A DNA stretch of 64,000 nt from Bradyrhizobium sp. NAS80.1 (GTDB lineage: Bacteria; Pseudomonadota; Alphaproteobacteria; Rhizobiales; Xanthobacteraceae): NCBI RefSeq assembly GCF_001908205.1, contig NZ_LGHL01000122.1, positions 1 to 64,000 on the forward strand, written 5' to 3'. The notes below the pieces were generated by a model. The model was given only the letters and a program-made list of their open reading frames with translations. It had not been told where the DNA came from and did not search any database. Below are positions 1-7,389 of the stretch, in pieces; the first letter of the stretch is position 1; each line of letters begins with the position of its first letter. Position numbers and translations under genes: made by a program.

Positions 1-49
1 CAGACAGGCCGGACATCTGGATGCAAGCGATCCGATCAAACCTCACAAT

Positions 50-115
50 GCTCTTGTGCCACGGGGGCCGTCCACATATGGGTCCCCGCGTTCGCGGGGA
101 CGACAGATGAGGGTG
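50..115. repeat. Intergenic palindromic repeat
   Basis: A perfect hairpin (GTCCCCGCG, two-base loop, CGCGGGGAC) occupies 82-101 inside a GC-rich stretch. It has the form of the short 'GTCCCCGCG...CGCGGGGAC' repeats often seen between genes in Bradyrhizobium-type genomes; that link is from memory. The rest of 1-262 shows no gene apart from the ribosome-binding site at 251-256. Confidence 0.5.
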
Positions 116-262
116 TGGCGCACATTATCCCCTCAACCACGGCACCGCGCATTTATGAAATGCCTATATCTCCTGCCCCTTCCTCATCTCGCTTTCAAAT
201 ACCCTCCCAGCCATCTTGGAGAGGCCGGCCGACTGACCGACGCCACTTCCAGGAGGCCAGAC

Positions 263-730
263 ATGACCGCCACCCCTCGACGTCTTGATCCACCTTCCCT
301 CAGCCAGCGGCTTCGTGCGGCTCCGGCGATGACGCGGCCGCTGATGCTCGACATCATTGACAACGCCTGCCGGCGCTTCCCCTCGCTCCGACAGAACGAA
401 AAGACAGAACGCCTGACGTGTCTGATCGTTGCAGAGGCCTGGATCGATGCAGCGCTGGCGCTGATAGAGCTCGAGTTGCCGATGTGGCAGGTCCGCCGCA
501 TCGCCTATGACGGGGGCGAATGGCATTGCGCGCTCTCGCGCGAGCGCGAGCTTCCGGACTGGCTCGACGCGGCGGTCGAATCCCGCCACGCCGATCTTGC
601 GCTCGCGTTGCTGTCTGCCTTCATCGAGATCCAGGCATTGGCCATGGAGGCGTCGCGACCCAGCGTTCCTAATGTCCGCCCCGCCCCAGATCCGTTCTAC
701 GAGCCTATTGGCTGCGAGAATTTCGGCTAA
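263..730 (+). CDS. Hypothetical protein, 155 aa
   Basis: I do not recognise the family. The start is the ATG at 263 because an AGGAGG ribosome-binding site ends seven bases before it; an ATG far upstream in the same frame has no such site and would cover the repeat at 82-101. The product is soluble, with no signal peptide or membrane segment, and leucine- and alanine-rich in its second half, so probably helical. It heads a run of short hypothetical genes on the same strand reaching 3711, which suggests a lineage-specific accessory block rather than a metabolic operon. Confidence 0.75.
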   Translation: MTATPRRLDPPSLSQRLRAAPAMTRPLMLDIIDNACRRFPSLRQNEKTERLTCLIVAEAWIDAALALIELELPMWQVRRIAYDGGEWHCALSRERELPDWLDAAVESRHADLALALLSAFIEIQALAMEASRPSVPNVRPAPDPFYEPIGCENFG

Positions 731-752
731 GCCAGTCGAATAGGTTCACGCC

Positions 753-1031
753 TTGCCGCAATCTTCGGACATATCGCAGGCATTGAGCCCGGCACGGGTG
801 ATCGCGCGCTTTGCCGTTCGCGTCGCGCTTCTCGCCGGCTTTGCAGTGTTCGGGAGCATCGGATTCGGACGAAGCCTCGCCGCCCTGCTCTGGATGTCGA
901 TCATCCTGTGCGCCACTGTCGCCCTCCTCAGGCGCGAGCCTCTGTTCGGTGGCGCTCTCAATCATTGGGACGAATGCGCCGCGTTCGGCGCGCTGTTCGC
1001 GCTGGTTCATGTCGTCAACGAGCTGGCCTGA
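753..1031 (+). CDS. Small membrane protein, 92 aa
   Basis: Function unknown. The chosen start is TTG at 753, 22 bases after the previous stop; an in-frame GTG at 798 is an alternative that would remove a polar N-terminus. Two hydrophobic stretches at about residues 20-58 look like a transmembrane hairpin, followed by a short charged loop and a third, weaker hydrophobic segment near the C-terminus. It lies between two soluble hypothetical proteins on the same strand. The reading frame has strong third-position GC preference, supporting real coding, but the start is uncertain. Confidence 0.6.
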   Translation: MPQSSDISQALSPARVIARFAVRVALLAGFAVFGSIGFGRSLAALLWMSIILCATVALLRREPLFGGALNHWDECAAFGALFALVHVVNELA

Positions 1032-1163
1032 CCACCGGGCTTTATGAGCTTCCTATGAGATCGCCGCACAGCCACGCTCGAAATCATATTCGCGACACAG
1101 GATATTGAACGCGCAGGCAGGGACATGCGTCCCGGGCCGGCGTCGTTCAGAAGGAATAGAAAA

Positions 1164-1418
1164 GTGAAACTCGTCGAACCTCCCTCGTGCAGCTCGCCTT
1201 CCACCATCGTCTTCATCGGCAGGAACCACAGGGGACAATGGGTCGCCCAGGAACAGAACGGCCTCTATGGCGGCCTGTTCGTCAGCCGGGCGCAGGCGAT
1301 CAAGTATGCGCTGTTCGAAAACGGCCAGCATCGAGAGACCATCGTCGAACTGCCGCGCGAGATCGAGCTCGACATGGGCAAGAGGCTAGATGCCGCAATT
1401 CCCGAGCGCGCCGCCTGA
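1164..1418 (+). CDS. FIGRN-motif small protein, copy 1 (84 aa)
   Basis: A short soluble protein of unknown function. I place the start at GTG 1164, preceded by AAGGAA at a normal distance, giving 84 residues. Its core reads FIGRN, then G-x-WVA, E-x-NG, GGLF, then a run with an alanine helix, and ends with an acidic ELDM-type segment. The same order (FIGRN, G-x-WVA, E-x-NG, GGLF, ELDV) occurs in the protein at 3136-3492, so the two are paralogues about 2 kb apart. I infer a small beta-rich domain of the kind found in rhizobial hypothetical proteins; no partner or ligand can be read from the sequence. Confidence 0.7.
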   Translation: MKLVEPPSCSSPSTIVFIGRNHRGQWVAQEQNGLYGGLFVSRAQAIKYALFENGQHRETIVELPREIELDMGKRLDAAIPERAA

Positions 1419-1439
1419 TCCATCCACTTCGCAACGACC

Positions 1440-2357
1440 ATGTTCACCCCTCCCTCGGCCTGGTTCACAGGTTTCATTCCCGATCTGCCGACGCCGTTCG
1501 ATGCGGCTGACGCGATTGATCTCAAGGCGTTCGCCGCACTCTGCGAGCGCCAGATCGGCGCCGGCGTTCCCGCCATCGTGGTGTGCGAGACCGCCGGCGA
1601 AGCGCCGACGCTCTCGCCGGCCGAGCAGGAGCTGATCATTCGGACCGCGGTCGATGTCGCGCACGGCCGGGTCCGGATCATCGCCGGCGCCATGTCGAAC
1701 GCAACCGGCAACGCCATCGCGCTGGCGCGGCGCGCCGAGGCTGCCGGCGCTGATGCGGTGATGGCAGTGGTCCCCGCTTACAACAAGCCGATGCAGGAAG
1801 GGATGCTCGCGCACTTCAGGGCCATCGCCGGTTCGACCGGATTGCCCGTGATCCTGCACGATGTTCCGTCCCGTACGTTGCGCCCGCTGGCCGACGAGAC
1901 GCTTCTGCGCCTCGTCGAATCCCGCCAGTTCGTGGGCTTGCGCGATGGGAGCCGTGACATCACTCGCCCGATGCGCTTGAGCCGGCTGTTACCGGCCGGC
2001 TTTCGCTTTCTGTCCGGCGACGACAGCACCGCCTTCGGCTTCATCGCCAGCGGCGGCGACGGCGCGATCTCGGAAGTCGCCAACATCGCCCCGGACCTCT
2101 GCCGCACGATCTTCTCACACGTCAGACAAGGCGGCCTGCAATCCGCCCGCTATCTCGACAGGCGCCTCATCCCGCTCATCGCCTGCCTTGACAAGGAAAG
2201 CCCTGCGGCGCTGAAATACGCGCTGAGCCTGCTTGGCCTGATGTCGCCGGCCACGCGGCTGCCGATCGTGCCGCTCGATGACGCCGCGCAGTCGGAAGTT
2301 GCAAAGGCATTCGCCGCGATCGCCGACGAGGAGCTGATCGACAGCGTCGGCGCCTGA
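1440..2357 (+). CDS. DapA/NanA-family protein lacking the Schiff-base lysine
   Basis: A 305-residue member of the dihydrodipicolinate synthase/N-acetylneuraminate lyase superfamily, the expected length for one TIM barrel. The T-x-GE motif that binds the alpha-keto acid is present as ETAGE (50-54), followed by PAYNKP (112-117) and the VPSRT strand (142-146). Two catalytic residues are changed: the Tyr of the usual LYNVPSRT is His140 in LHDVPSRT, and the lysine of the G-x-K-(D/E) motif is Arg168 in GLRDGS. Family members use that lysine for the imine with pyruvate, so this protein is probably not a normal aldolase or dehydratase. It could bind a keto acid, act by another mechanism, or be a relic. 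Upstream is copy 1 of the FIGRN family; the start ATG lies 21 bases after its stop. Confidence 0.85.
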   Translation: MFTPPSAWFTGFIPDLPTPFDAADAIDLKAFAALCERQIGAGVPAIVVCETAGEAPTLSPAEQELIIRTAVDVAHGRVRIIAGAMSNATGNAIALARRAEAAGADAVMAVVPAYNKPMQEGMLAHFRAIAGSTGLPVILHDVPSRTLRPLADETLLRLVESRQFVGLRDGSRDITRPMRLSRLLPAGFRFLSGDDSTAFGFIASGGDGAISEVANIAPDLCRTIFSHVRQGGLQSARYLDRRLIPLIACLDKESPAALKYALSLLGLMSPATRLPIVPLDDAAQSEVAKAFAAIADEELIDSVGA

Positions 2358-2382
2358 CGTTCAAGGCTCGGGCAGATTCCGC

Positions 2383-2781
2383 ATGAGATCACTCCCATCA
2401 GGCGATGGACATCACAGGCTGCTCCGTGCCTGGCAATTGGCGTTACTGCGCTTTGCCGTGACGCGGGACGATTGCGACAGACTGAACGTTGCGGCTCTCG
2501 CCGGGGAACTCGATCGTCTCGGCCGGAGCAACGCCGATGACTCGCTCCACTTCTTCCGGCGGACCAGCTCCCGGCTCTGCGCGGCAATCAGTGGACAGGG
2601 AGAGGACGCGCAAGCCGTCCTCGGCCGCTTCTGCGAACAGATTGACGAGCCGCGGTTGCGTCTCGCCTTTGCGTCAGCCGTCGGAATCGCCCGCTCGGAC
2701 GCTGCCCGATCCGAGACCCGCCCGAAACGCAATGGCGACCTGTTCAGGGGACTGCCGGCGCGACGGATAGCTTCTTTATGA
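2383..2781 (+). CDS. Hypothetical protein, 132 aa
   Basis: Not recognised. The product is arginine-rich and alpha-helical in appearance, with no signal peptide or membrane segment. Codon use matches its neighbours, and the gene lies 25 bases after the DapA-like gene on the same strand, but no convincing ribosome-binding site precedes the ATG at 2383. The possibility that it is a chance open frame in high-GC DNA remains. Confidence 0.45.
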   Translation: MRSLPSGDGHHRLLRAWQLALLRFAVTRDDCDRLNVAALAGELDRLGRSNADDSLHFFRRTSSRLCAAISGQGEDAQAVLGRFCEQIDEPRLRLAFASAVGIARSDAARSETRPKRNGDLFRGLPARRIASL

Positions 2782-2895
2782 ATTTCCTATGCCGCGGCCA
2801 CGGCGCTCATCTCGCAATCCTACCCGCTCATGGTCATCATTCTAGGCCGATGACGGCGGCGGCAGCCGCCGCCAGGCTGGTGAGGGAATACAGAG

Positions 2896-3087
2896 ATGTC
2901 GTTGCTGACACATGGCATTGAACGCCCTGTTGACTGGGCGGAACGCCCCGCGCGAATATCGCGGGAGCGCAAGGCCCAACTCAAGCGCCTCGTCCTGGGT
3001 GCGCTGACCGTGCTCTCGATGGGCTCTGTGCTCACCGCGCTGATCGCGCTGAAGACCGCGATCTATGTCTGGCACCTCCACGCCTGA
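2896..3087 (+). CDS. Small single-pass membrane protein, 63 aa
   Basis: Function unknown. The first 30 residues are polar and basic (several R and K just before the membrane), followed by a hydrophobic segment of about 25 residues (LVLGALTVLSMGSVLTALIAL) and a short YVWHLHA tail. This layout predicts an inner-membrane anchor with the N-terminus in the cytoplasm. A GAGGGAA ribosome-binding site precedes the ATG. It belongs to the block of small membrane and FIGRN-motif proteins at 753-3711. Confidence 0.65.
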   Translation: MSLLTHGIERPVDWAERPARISRERKAQLKRLVLGALTVLSMGSVLTALIALKTAIYVWHLHA

Positions 3088-3135
3088 GCGGGATGCGAGA
3101 CCATCATGACCTTGCACATGTGTGAGGAGGCCGCC

Positions 3136-3492
3136 ATGGCCGCGATCGCCCTTCAAGCTGCCCATCGCCAGCCTGAGGCCAGGCAGGCGGCGGCGCTCAG
3201 GCCGCTCGACCCGGATGTTGTCAGTGCCGCCATCCCCGCCTTCTTCATCGGACGCAACAGCGCCGGCCTTTGGGTTGCGCGCGAAGCGAACGGACGCGTC
3301 GGCGGGCTCTTCCTGTTCAAGAGCTCCGCGATTGATTTCGCCAACCGGCAGAGCGCGCCGGCACGATGCGCGCTGGTGTTTCCCGCGGAGACTTTCGAAC
3401 TCGACGTCGAGAACCGCGGCAATCCGCTGATCGTGCTGGCGGAGGGAGCCAGGCGTCTCCTTGCGCGCGTGGTAATAAGGCTGCGGACATGA
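3136..3492 (+). CDS. FIGRN-motif small protein, copy 2 (118 aa)
   Basis: Paralogue of the protein at 1164-1418. The start is ATG 3136 because GAGGAGG lies seven bases upstream; an ATG at 3106 would add ten residues without a better site. After an alanine-rich N-terminus of about 35 residues come FFIGRN, G-x-WVA, E-x-NG, GGLF and an FELDV segment, the same order as copy 1. A basic C-terminal extension follows (RRLLARVVIRLR). Its stop overlaps the ATG of the next small gene (ATGA at 3489-3492), which suggests translational coupling to a membrane peptide. Function unknown. Confidence 0.7.
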   Translation: MAAIALQAAHRQPEARQAAALRPLDPDVVSAAIPAFFIGRNSAGLWVAREANGRVGGLFLFKSSAIDFANRQSAPARCALVFPAETFELDVENRGNPLIVLAEGARRLLARVVIRLRT

Positions 3493-3602
3493 TCGAGCTC
3501 AAGATTGCCATCCTGGTCACACTGATGGGCGCGCTGCTGCTCAGCATGCGCATCGGCGCTGCGCCGGCTTTGGACAAGCACCATGCAGTTCATGAAGGGT
3601 AA
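3489..3602 (+). CDS. Very small membrane peptide, 37 aa
   Basis: A short reading frame overlapping the previous gene by ATGA. It encodes a hydrophobic N-terminus (IELKIAILVTLMGALLLSM) and then a short polar tail ending in HHAVHEG. It could be a membrane-anchored or exported peptide. Support comes from the four-base overlap, typical of coupled genes, and from the hydrophobic pattern; there is no homology evidence. Confidence 0.4.
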   Translation: MIELKIAILVTLMGALLLSMRIGAAPALDKHHAVHEG

Positions 3603-3711
3603 CCTGGAACACGCGGTCACCACGACGATCCTGACCATGACGGTGAGCCTGATCTGGGGCGCCATCCTGACGTTCGTGATCACGCTGCTCGCGCGCGGGC
3701 TCGGCGTCTAG
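3583..3711 (+). CDS. Very small membrane peptide, 42 aa
   Basis: This frame overlaps the end of the preceding small gene by 20 bases. It encodes MQFMKGNLEHAV followed by a hydrophobic, threonine-rich segment of about 25 residues and ends in ARGLGV, a plausible single transmembrane helix. With the 37-residue frame before it, this would make a pair of membrane peptides coupled to FIGRN copy 2. It is unverified and could be chance, but overlapping hydrophobic frames in a row are unusual. Confidence 0.4.
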   Translation: MQFMKGNLEHAVTTTILTMTVSLIWGAILTFVITLLARGLGV

Positions 3712-3834
3712 CCCCTCTCCGAGGCGAGCAACCGGGCGCGGACGGCGGTCGCGATGCCCGCTTGAGGCCGCGTATTCCGCGGAAAAGACCTGGCCGATCT
3801 GGCGCAGTTTCACGGAACCGTGTAGAGCGGTTGC

Positions 3835-4470
3835 ATGAGCACCAGCAACGTCAACGTCGTCCTCCATCCCCTGGTCCAGCACAAGCTCTCCCTGATGCGG
3901 GAGAAGGACCGCTCGACCAAGAGCTTTCGCGAGATCCTGAACGAGATCGGAATGCTGCTCGGCTACGAGGTGACGCGGGATTTGCCGCTGGAGCTGGTCG
4001 AGATCGAGACGCCGATCGCATCGATGCAGGCGCCGAAGATCGCCGGCAAGAAGCTCACGCTGGCGCCGATCCTGCGCGCCGGCGTCGGCTTCCTCGACGG
4101 CATGCTGGCGCTGATGCCCTCCGCGCGCATCGCCCATATCGGGCTCTACCGCGACCCCGACACATTGCAGGCCGTGGAATATTACTTCAAGGCGCCGCAG
4201 GACCTGTCCGACCGCACCGTGATCCTGATGGATCCGATGCTGGCGACCGGCAACTCGGCGTGCGCCGGTGCCTCCCTACTCAAGGCCCGCGGCGCACGCG
4301 ACATCCGCTTCGTGTGCCTTCTGGCTGCGCCCGAAGGCATCGCCCAGTTCCAGAGCGTGCATCCCGACGTTCCGGTCTGGACTGCCGCGATCGACGAGCG
4401 GCTCAATGACCACGGCTACATCGTGCCGGGCCTGGGCGACGCTGGCGACCGGATGTTCGGCACCAAGTAG
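3835..4470 (+). CDS. upp: Uracil phosphoribosyltransferase
   Basis: Cytoplasmic pyrimidine salvage enzyme that makes UMP and diphosphate from uracil and PRPP. At 211 residues it has the normal family length. The PRPP-binding signature is at residues 131-143 (LMDPMLATGNSAC), and the uracil-binding C-terminal region YIVPGLGDAGDRMFG is complete. The upstream region begins HPLVQHKL, as in bacterial Upp proteins. It stands alone: the next gene downstream is an unrelated acyl-CoA synthetase 48 bases away. No uraA-type permease is present in the window. Identification is firm. Confidence 0.97.
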   Translation: MSTSNVNVVLHPLVQHKLSLMREKDRSTKSFREILNEIGMLLGYEVTRDLPLELVEIETPIASMQAPKIAGKKLTLAPILRAGVGFLDGMLALMPSARIAHIGLYRDPDTLQAVEYYFKAPQDLSDRTVILMDPMLATGNSACAGASLLKARGARDIRFVCLLAAPEGIAQFQSVHPDVPVWTAAIDERLNDHGYIVPGLGDAGDRMFGTK

Positions 4471-4518
4471 ACAGTCACCAAGTAGACAGTCTTGCGCGAT
4501 CGGGTTACTCCGGTTGGC

Positions 4519-6093
4519 ATGAGCGCCAACGCATTTTCGCTGCAATCGCTGATCGGCACCGAGGCTGCCGCCGATCCTGCCTTCGTGTTCGATGGCACGC
4601 CGGTCTCGCGCGCGGAATTCTCGGCAAAGATCGACCAGACGGCGGCCTGGCTTGCCGCGCAAGGCATCGACAAGGGCGACGTGATCGCGGTCTGGCTCGT
4701 CAACCGGGTCGAATGGCTTGCGCTGCTGTTCGCCGCCGCCCGGTGTGGTGCGGTGGTCGCCGCCGTCAATACGCGCTATCGCAGCGCTGAGGTCGCGCAC
4801 CTGCTCAAGGTGTCCGGCGCGAAGCTCATGGTGGTCGAGGCCGCGTTCCGCTCGATCGATTTTGCTGCCATCCTCGCCGGCGTCGACAGGTCGGACGTGC
4901 CCGCGCTGCAACAGCTAGCAGTCGTCGGCGCGGATGCGATCCCGGCGCATTGGCCCTGCGTGCGCTTCGATGCCTTCGACAAGTCCTATCCGACGGCGCC
5001 GCCGGCTCAGGACGGCGTCGACCTGCCGGTCCTGCTCTACACGACATCAGGCACAACCAAAGGGCCGAAGCTGGTCGCGCATTCGCAGCGTACGCTTGCC
5101 ACGCATGCTGTCTCCGTCGCCAAGGCGCTCCAGCTCTCGCCGCAGCGTCATTCGCTGCTGGCCATGCTGCCGTTCTGCGGCACTTTCGGCATGACCAGCC
5201 TGCTCGGCTTCATCGCATCGGGTGCGACTATCCATGTGCTCGACGCCTTCGAGGCGGCACCGGCTCTGAGGATCCTCAGCGAACACAGGATCACGCACAC
5301 CTTCGGCTCCGACGAGATGTTCCGCCGCATCCTCGCGCTCACCGATGCGCCGCGGCCGTTCCCGCATCTCGAGGTCTGCGGCTTTGCCGCGTTCCAACCC
5401 GGCTGGCGCGAGCTGGCCGCTGAGGCCAAGGCGCGCGGCATGCCGCTGTTCGGCCTCTACGGCTCCAGCGAGGTGCAGGCGCTGTTCTCGATCGGCCGCG
5501 CCGACGACGCCTTCGCCGACCGCATCGAGGGCGGCGGCTGGCCGATGTCACCCGAAGCGAAAGTCCGCGTGCGCGACACCGAGACCGGCGAGCTTGCCGC
5601 CCAAGGCGTCTCTGGCGAGATCGAGATCAGCGCGCCCTCGCGCTTCCTCGGTTACTTCAACAACCCCGAAGCGACGCGCGAGGCGATCACCACCGACGGC
5701 TTCTTCCGCACCGGCGACATCGGCCGCCTGCGCGGCGACCGCGCCTTCGTCTATGAGACCCGCGCGGGCGATGCGATGCGGCTCGGCGGCTTCCTGGTTG
5801 CCCCCGGCGAGATCGAGGACGAGCTGAAATCCTGCGCTGGCGTGGCCGACGCCCAGGTGGTCGCGGTCGATCTGAAGGGCCAGGCGCGCTGCGTCGCCTT
5901 CGTGATCCCATCCAGCGAGCCGCCACAGCAGGAGGTGTTGACCGCGCGCCTGCGCGAACGGCTTGCCGGCTACAAGGTACCGGCTCGCATCTATGTCGTG
6001 GACGCCTTCCCCGTCACCGACAGCGCCAACGGCGTGAAGATCCAGCGTGTCCGGCTTCGCGCCATGGCGATGGAGCGGATCGCGGCCGAATAG
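4519..6093 (+). CDS. AMP-forming acyl-CoA synthetase (ANL superfamily)
   Basis: An adenylate-forming ligase of 524 residues that should activate a carboxylic acid to its acyl-CoA through an acyl-AMP. The phosphate-binding loop is YTTSGTTKGPKL (174-185), the A5 motif is GLYGSSE, the A7/A8 region is FRTGDIGRL, and the C-terminal lid carries a lysine in NGVKIQR. The start is ATG 4519; the in-frame TTG at 4492 lies against the upp end. Substrate cannot be read from the sequence. Its nearness to the convergent CoA cluster at 6136-16747 suggests, but does not prove, a related role. A repeated sequence (AGTAGACAGTC) lies between upp and this gene. Confidence 0.88.
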   Translation: MSANAFSLQSLIGTEAAADPAFVFDGTPVSRAEFSAKIDQTAAWLAAQGIDKGDVIAVWLVNRVEWLALLFAAARCGAVVAAVNTRYRSAEVAHLLKVSGAKLMVVEAAFRSIDFAAILAGVDRSDVPALQQLAVVGADAIPAHWPCVRFDAFDKSYPTAPPAQDGVDLPVLLYTTSGTTKGPKLVAHSQRTLATHAVSVAKALQLSPQRHSLLAMLPFCGTFGMTSLLGFIASGATIHVLDAFEAAPALRILSEHRITHTFGSDEMFRRILALTDAPRPFPHLEVCGFAAFQPGWRELAAEAKARGMPLFGLYGSSEVQALFSIGRADDAFADRIEGGGWPMSPEAKVRVRDTETGELAAQGVSGEIEISAPSRFLGYFNNPEATREAITTDGFFRTGDIGRLRGDRAFVYETRAGDAMRLGGFLVAPGEIEDELKSCAGVADAQVVAVDLKGQARCVAFVIPSSEPPQQEVLTARLRERLAGYKVPARIYVVDAFPVTDSANGVKIQRVRLRAMAMERIAAE

Positions 6094-6135
6094 GCTGTCC
6101 TGTTTCAGATCCGTTCAGGCCCAGCGGCGAAGCTG

Positions 6136-7383
6136 TTAGCGCTTAGAGGTACGCAGCTGCGCCGACAGCGCGTCGCGGTGCTCCGGCGCCGCAATCGCGA
6201 TCATGCGGCGCGCACGCTCGGCAAGGCCGCAGCCGCGCAGCTCCGCTACACCCCATTCGGTAACGATGGCGTCGACATCGGCGCGAGGCGTCGTCACCGT
6301 CTCGACATCTACGGCGATCCGGCTGGCGCCGTCCGACGCCGTCGCCGGCAGTGCGATGATCGCCCTCCCGCCGGCAGACGCGTTGGCACCGCGCACGAAA
6401 TCGAGCTGCCCGCCGATCGCCCCGATCGCGACGCCATTGAGCCTCTCGGAATTCACGCTGCCGTCGAGCCCGACCTGGAGCGCCGAGTTGATCGCGACCA
6501 GCCGGTTGATCCGCGCCAGCACGTTCTGGCCATGCGTGTATGACGTCGGCCGCACCGAAACCGCCTTGTTCTCGTGCACGAAGCGATAGAGCCGCTTCGT
6601 GCCGATCACCTGGTTGGTGACCGTGATCCCGGGGTCGATACCCTTCTCCGCATTCGTCACCGCCCCGCGCTCGATCAGGTCGACAACGGCGTCGTTGATC
6701 AGGCCGGAATGAATGCCGAGATTACGCGCATGAAACAGCGAGGAGAGGATCGCGTCCGGTATCCGTCCCACGCCGAACTGCAGCGTGCTGCCATCGGCAA
6801 TCAGGCCCGCCGCATGCGCCGCAATGCGCCGCGAGATGTCATCGAGCGGCGGTGAGGACAATTCAACCGGCGGACGGCGGGCCGTCACGCGCATATGGAT
6901 CGGCACGTCCTGCGGCCATTCCGCACCGAACGTAAAGGGCGCATCCGGATTGATCTCGGCGATGACGCAGCGCGCGCCGCGCGCGGCATCGATGACATAA
7001 TCGTTGGAAAGACTGGCGCTGAGGCGCCCTTCGGACTCCGCGAGCTGCACCAGCACGACATCGGCCTTATGGCGACGCGAGGCGAAGTCGGCGCAGAAGG
7101 CGCTGTAATTGCTCGGGATCACATCGAGCCGCCCGGCTTTCGCGAGCCGCCGCGCATTGCCGATCACGCCATAGCTCAGGAACGAAACGCCCGGAGCACA
7201 CGATGCGGAAAATGTTTCCGAGAACACCGGCCCGACCATCATGCGGAACGGCGGCAGACACCCAGCCTGCGCCATCAGCGCTTCGGTCAAAGTGACGGGC
7301 TCCGCCGTTGCCTGCCCGCACACGACGAGGTCGCCATCCCGGATCAGGCCGGAAAAGTCGACCGGCGGCGTGGGCTCGGGCAT
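6136..7383 (-). CDS. Acetyl-CoA hydrolase/CoA-transferase family protein (catalytic Glu absent)
   Basis: A 415-residue protein of the acetyl-CoA hydrolase/4-hydroxybutyrate CoA-transferase family. Both family halves are present: the N-terminal CoA-transferase fold and the QFGVGRIPDAIL loop (202-213) followed by the second half with the INSALQVGLDG strand. In active members the loop that follows reads like H-(S/T)-E-(M/V)-x-(S/Q)-D-G and carries the nucleophilic glutamate. Here residues 225-231 are HSGLIND, with Gly227 where that Glu is expected. The protein may therefore be inactive, or act as a thioesterase or binding protein. It is the last gene of the minus-strand TRAP/acyl-CoA operon, six bases after the synthetase. 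Confidence 0.85.
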   Translation of the reverse strand: MPEPTPPVDFSGLIRDGDLVVCGQATAEPVTLTEALMAQAGCLPPFRMMVGPVFSETFSASCAPGVSFLSYGVIGNARRLAKAGRLDVIPSNYSAFCADFASRRHKADVVLVQLAESEGRLSASLSNDYVIDAARGARCVIAEINPDAPFTFGAEWPQDVPIHMRVTARRPPVELSSPPLDDISRRIAAHAAGLIADGSTLQFGVGRIPDAILSSLFHARNLGIHSGLINDAVVDLIERGAVTNAEKGIDPGITVTNQVIGTKRLYRFVHENKAVSVRPTSYTHGQNVLARINRLVAINSALQVGLDGSVNSERLNGVAIGAIGGQLDFVRGANASAGGRAIIALPATASDGASRIAVDVETVTTPRADVDAIVTEWGVAELRGCGLAERARRMIAIAAPEHRDALSAQLRTSKR

Positions 7384-7389
7384 TGCAGC

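Noticed and set aside
164..589. Minus-strand frame of 141 codons opposite the first gene
   Set aside because: Explained as a shadow of the plus-strand gene, which has a strong AGGAGG and start.
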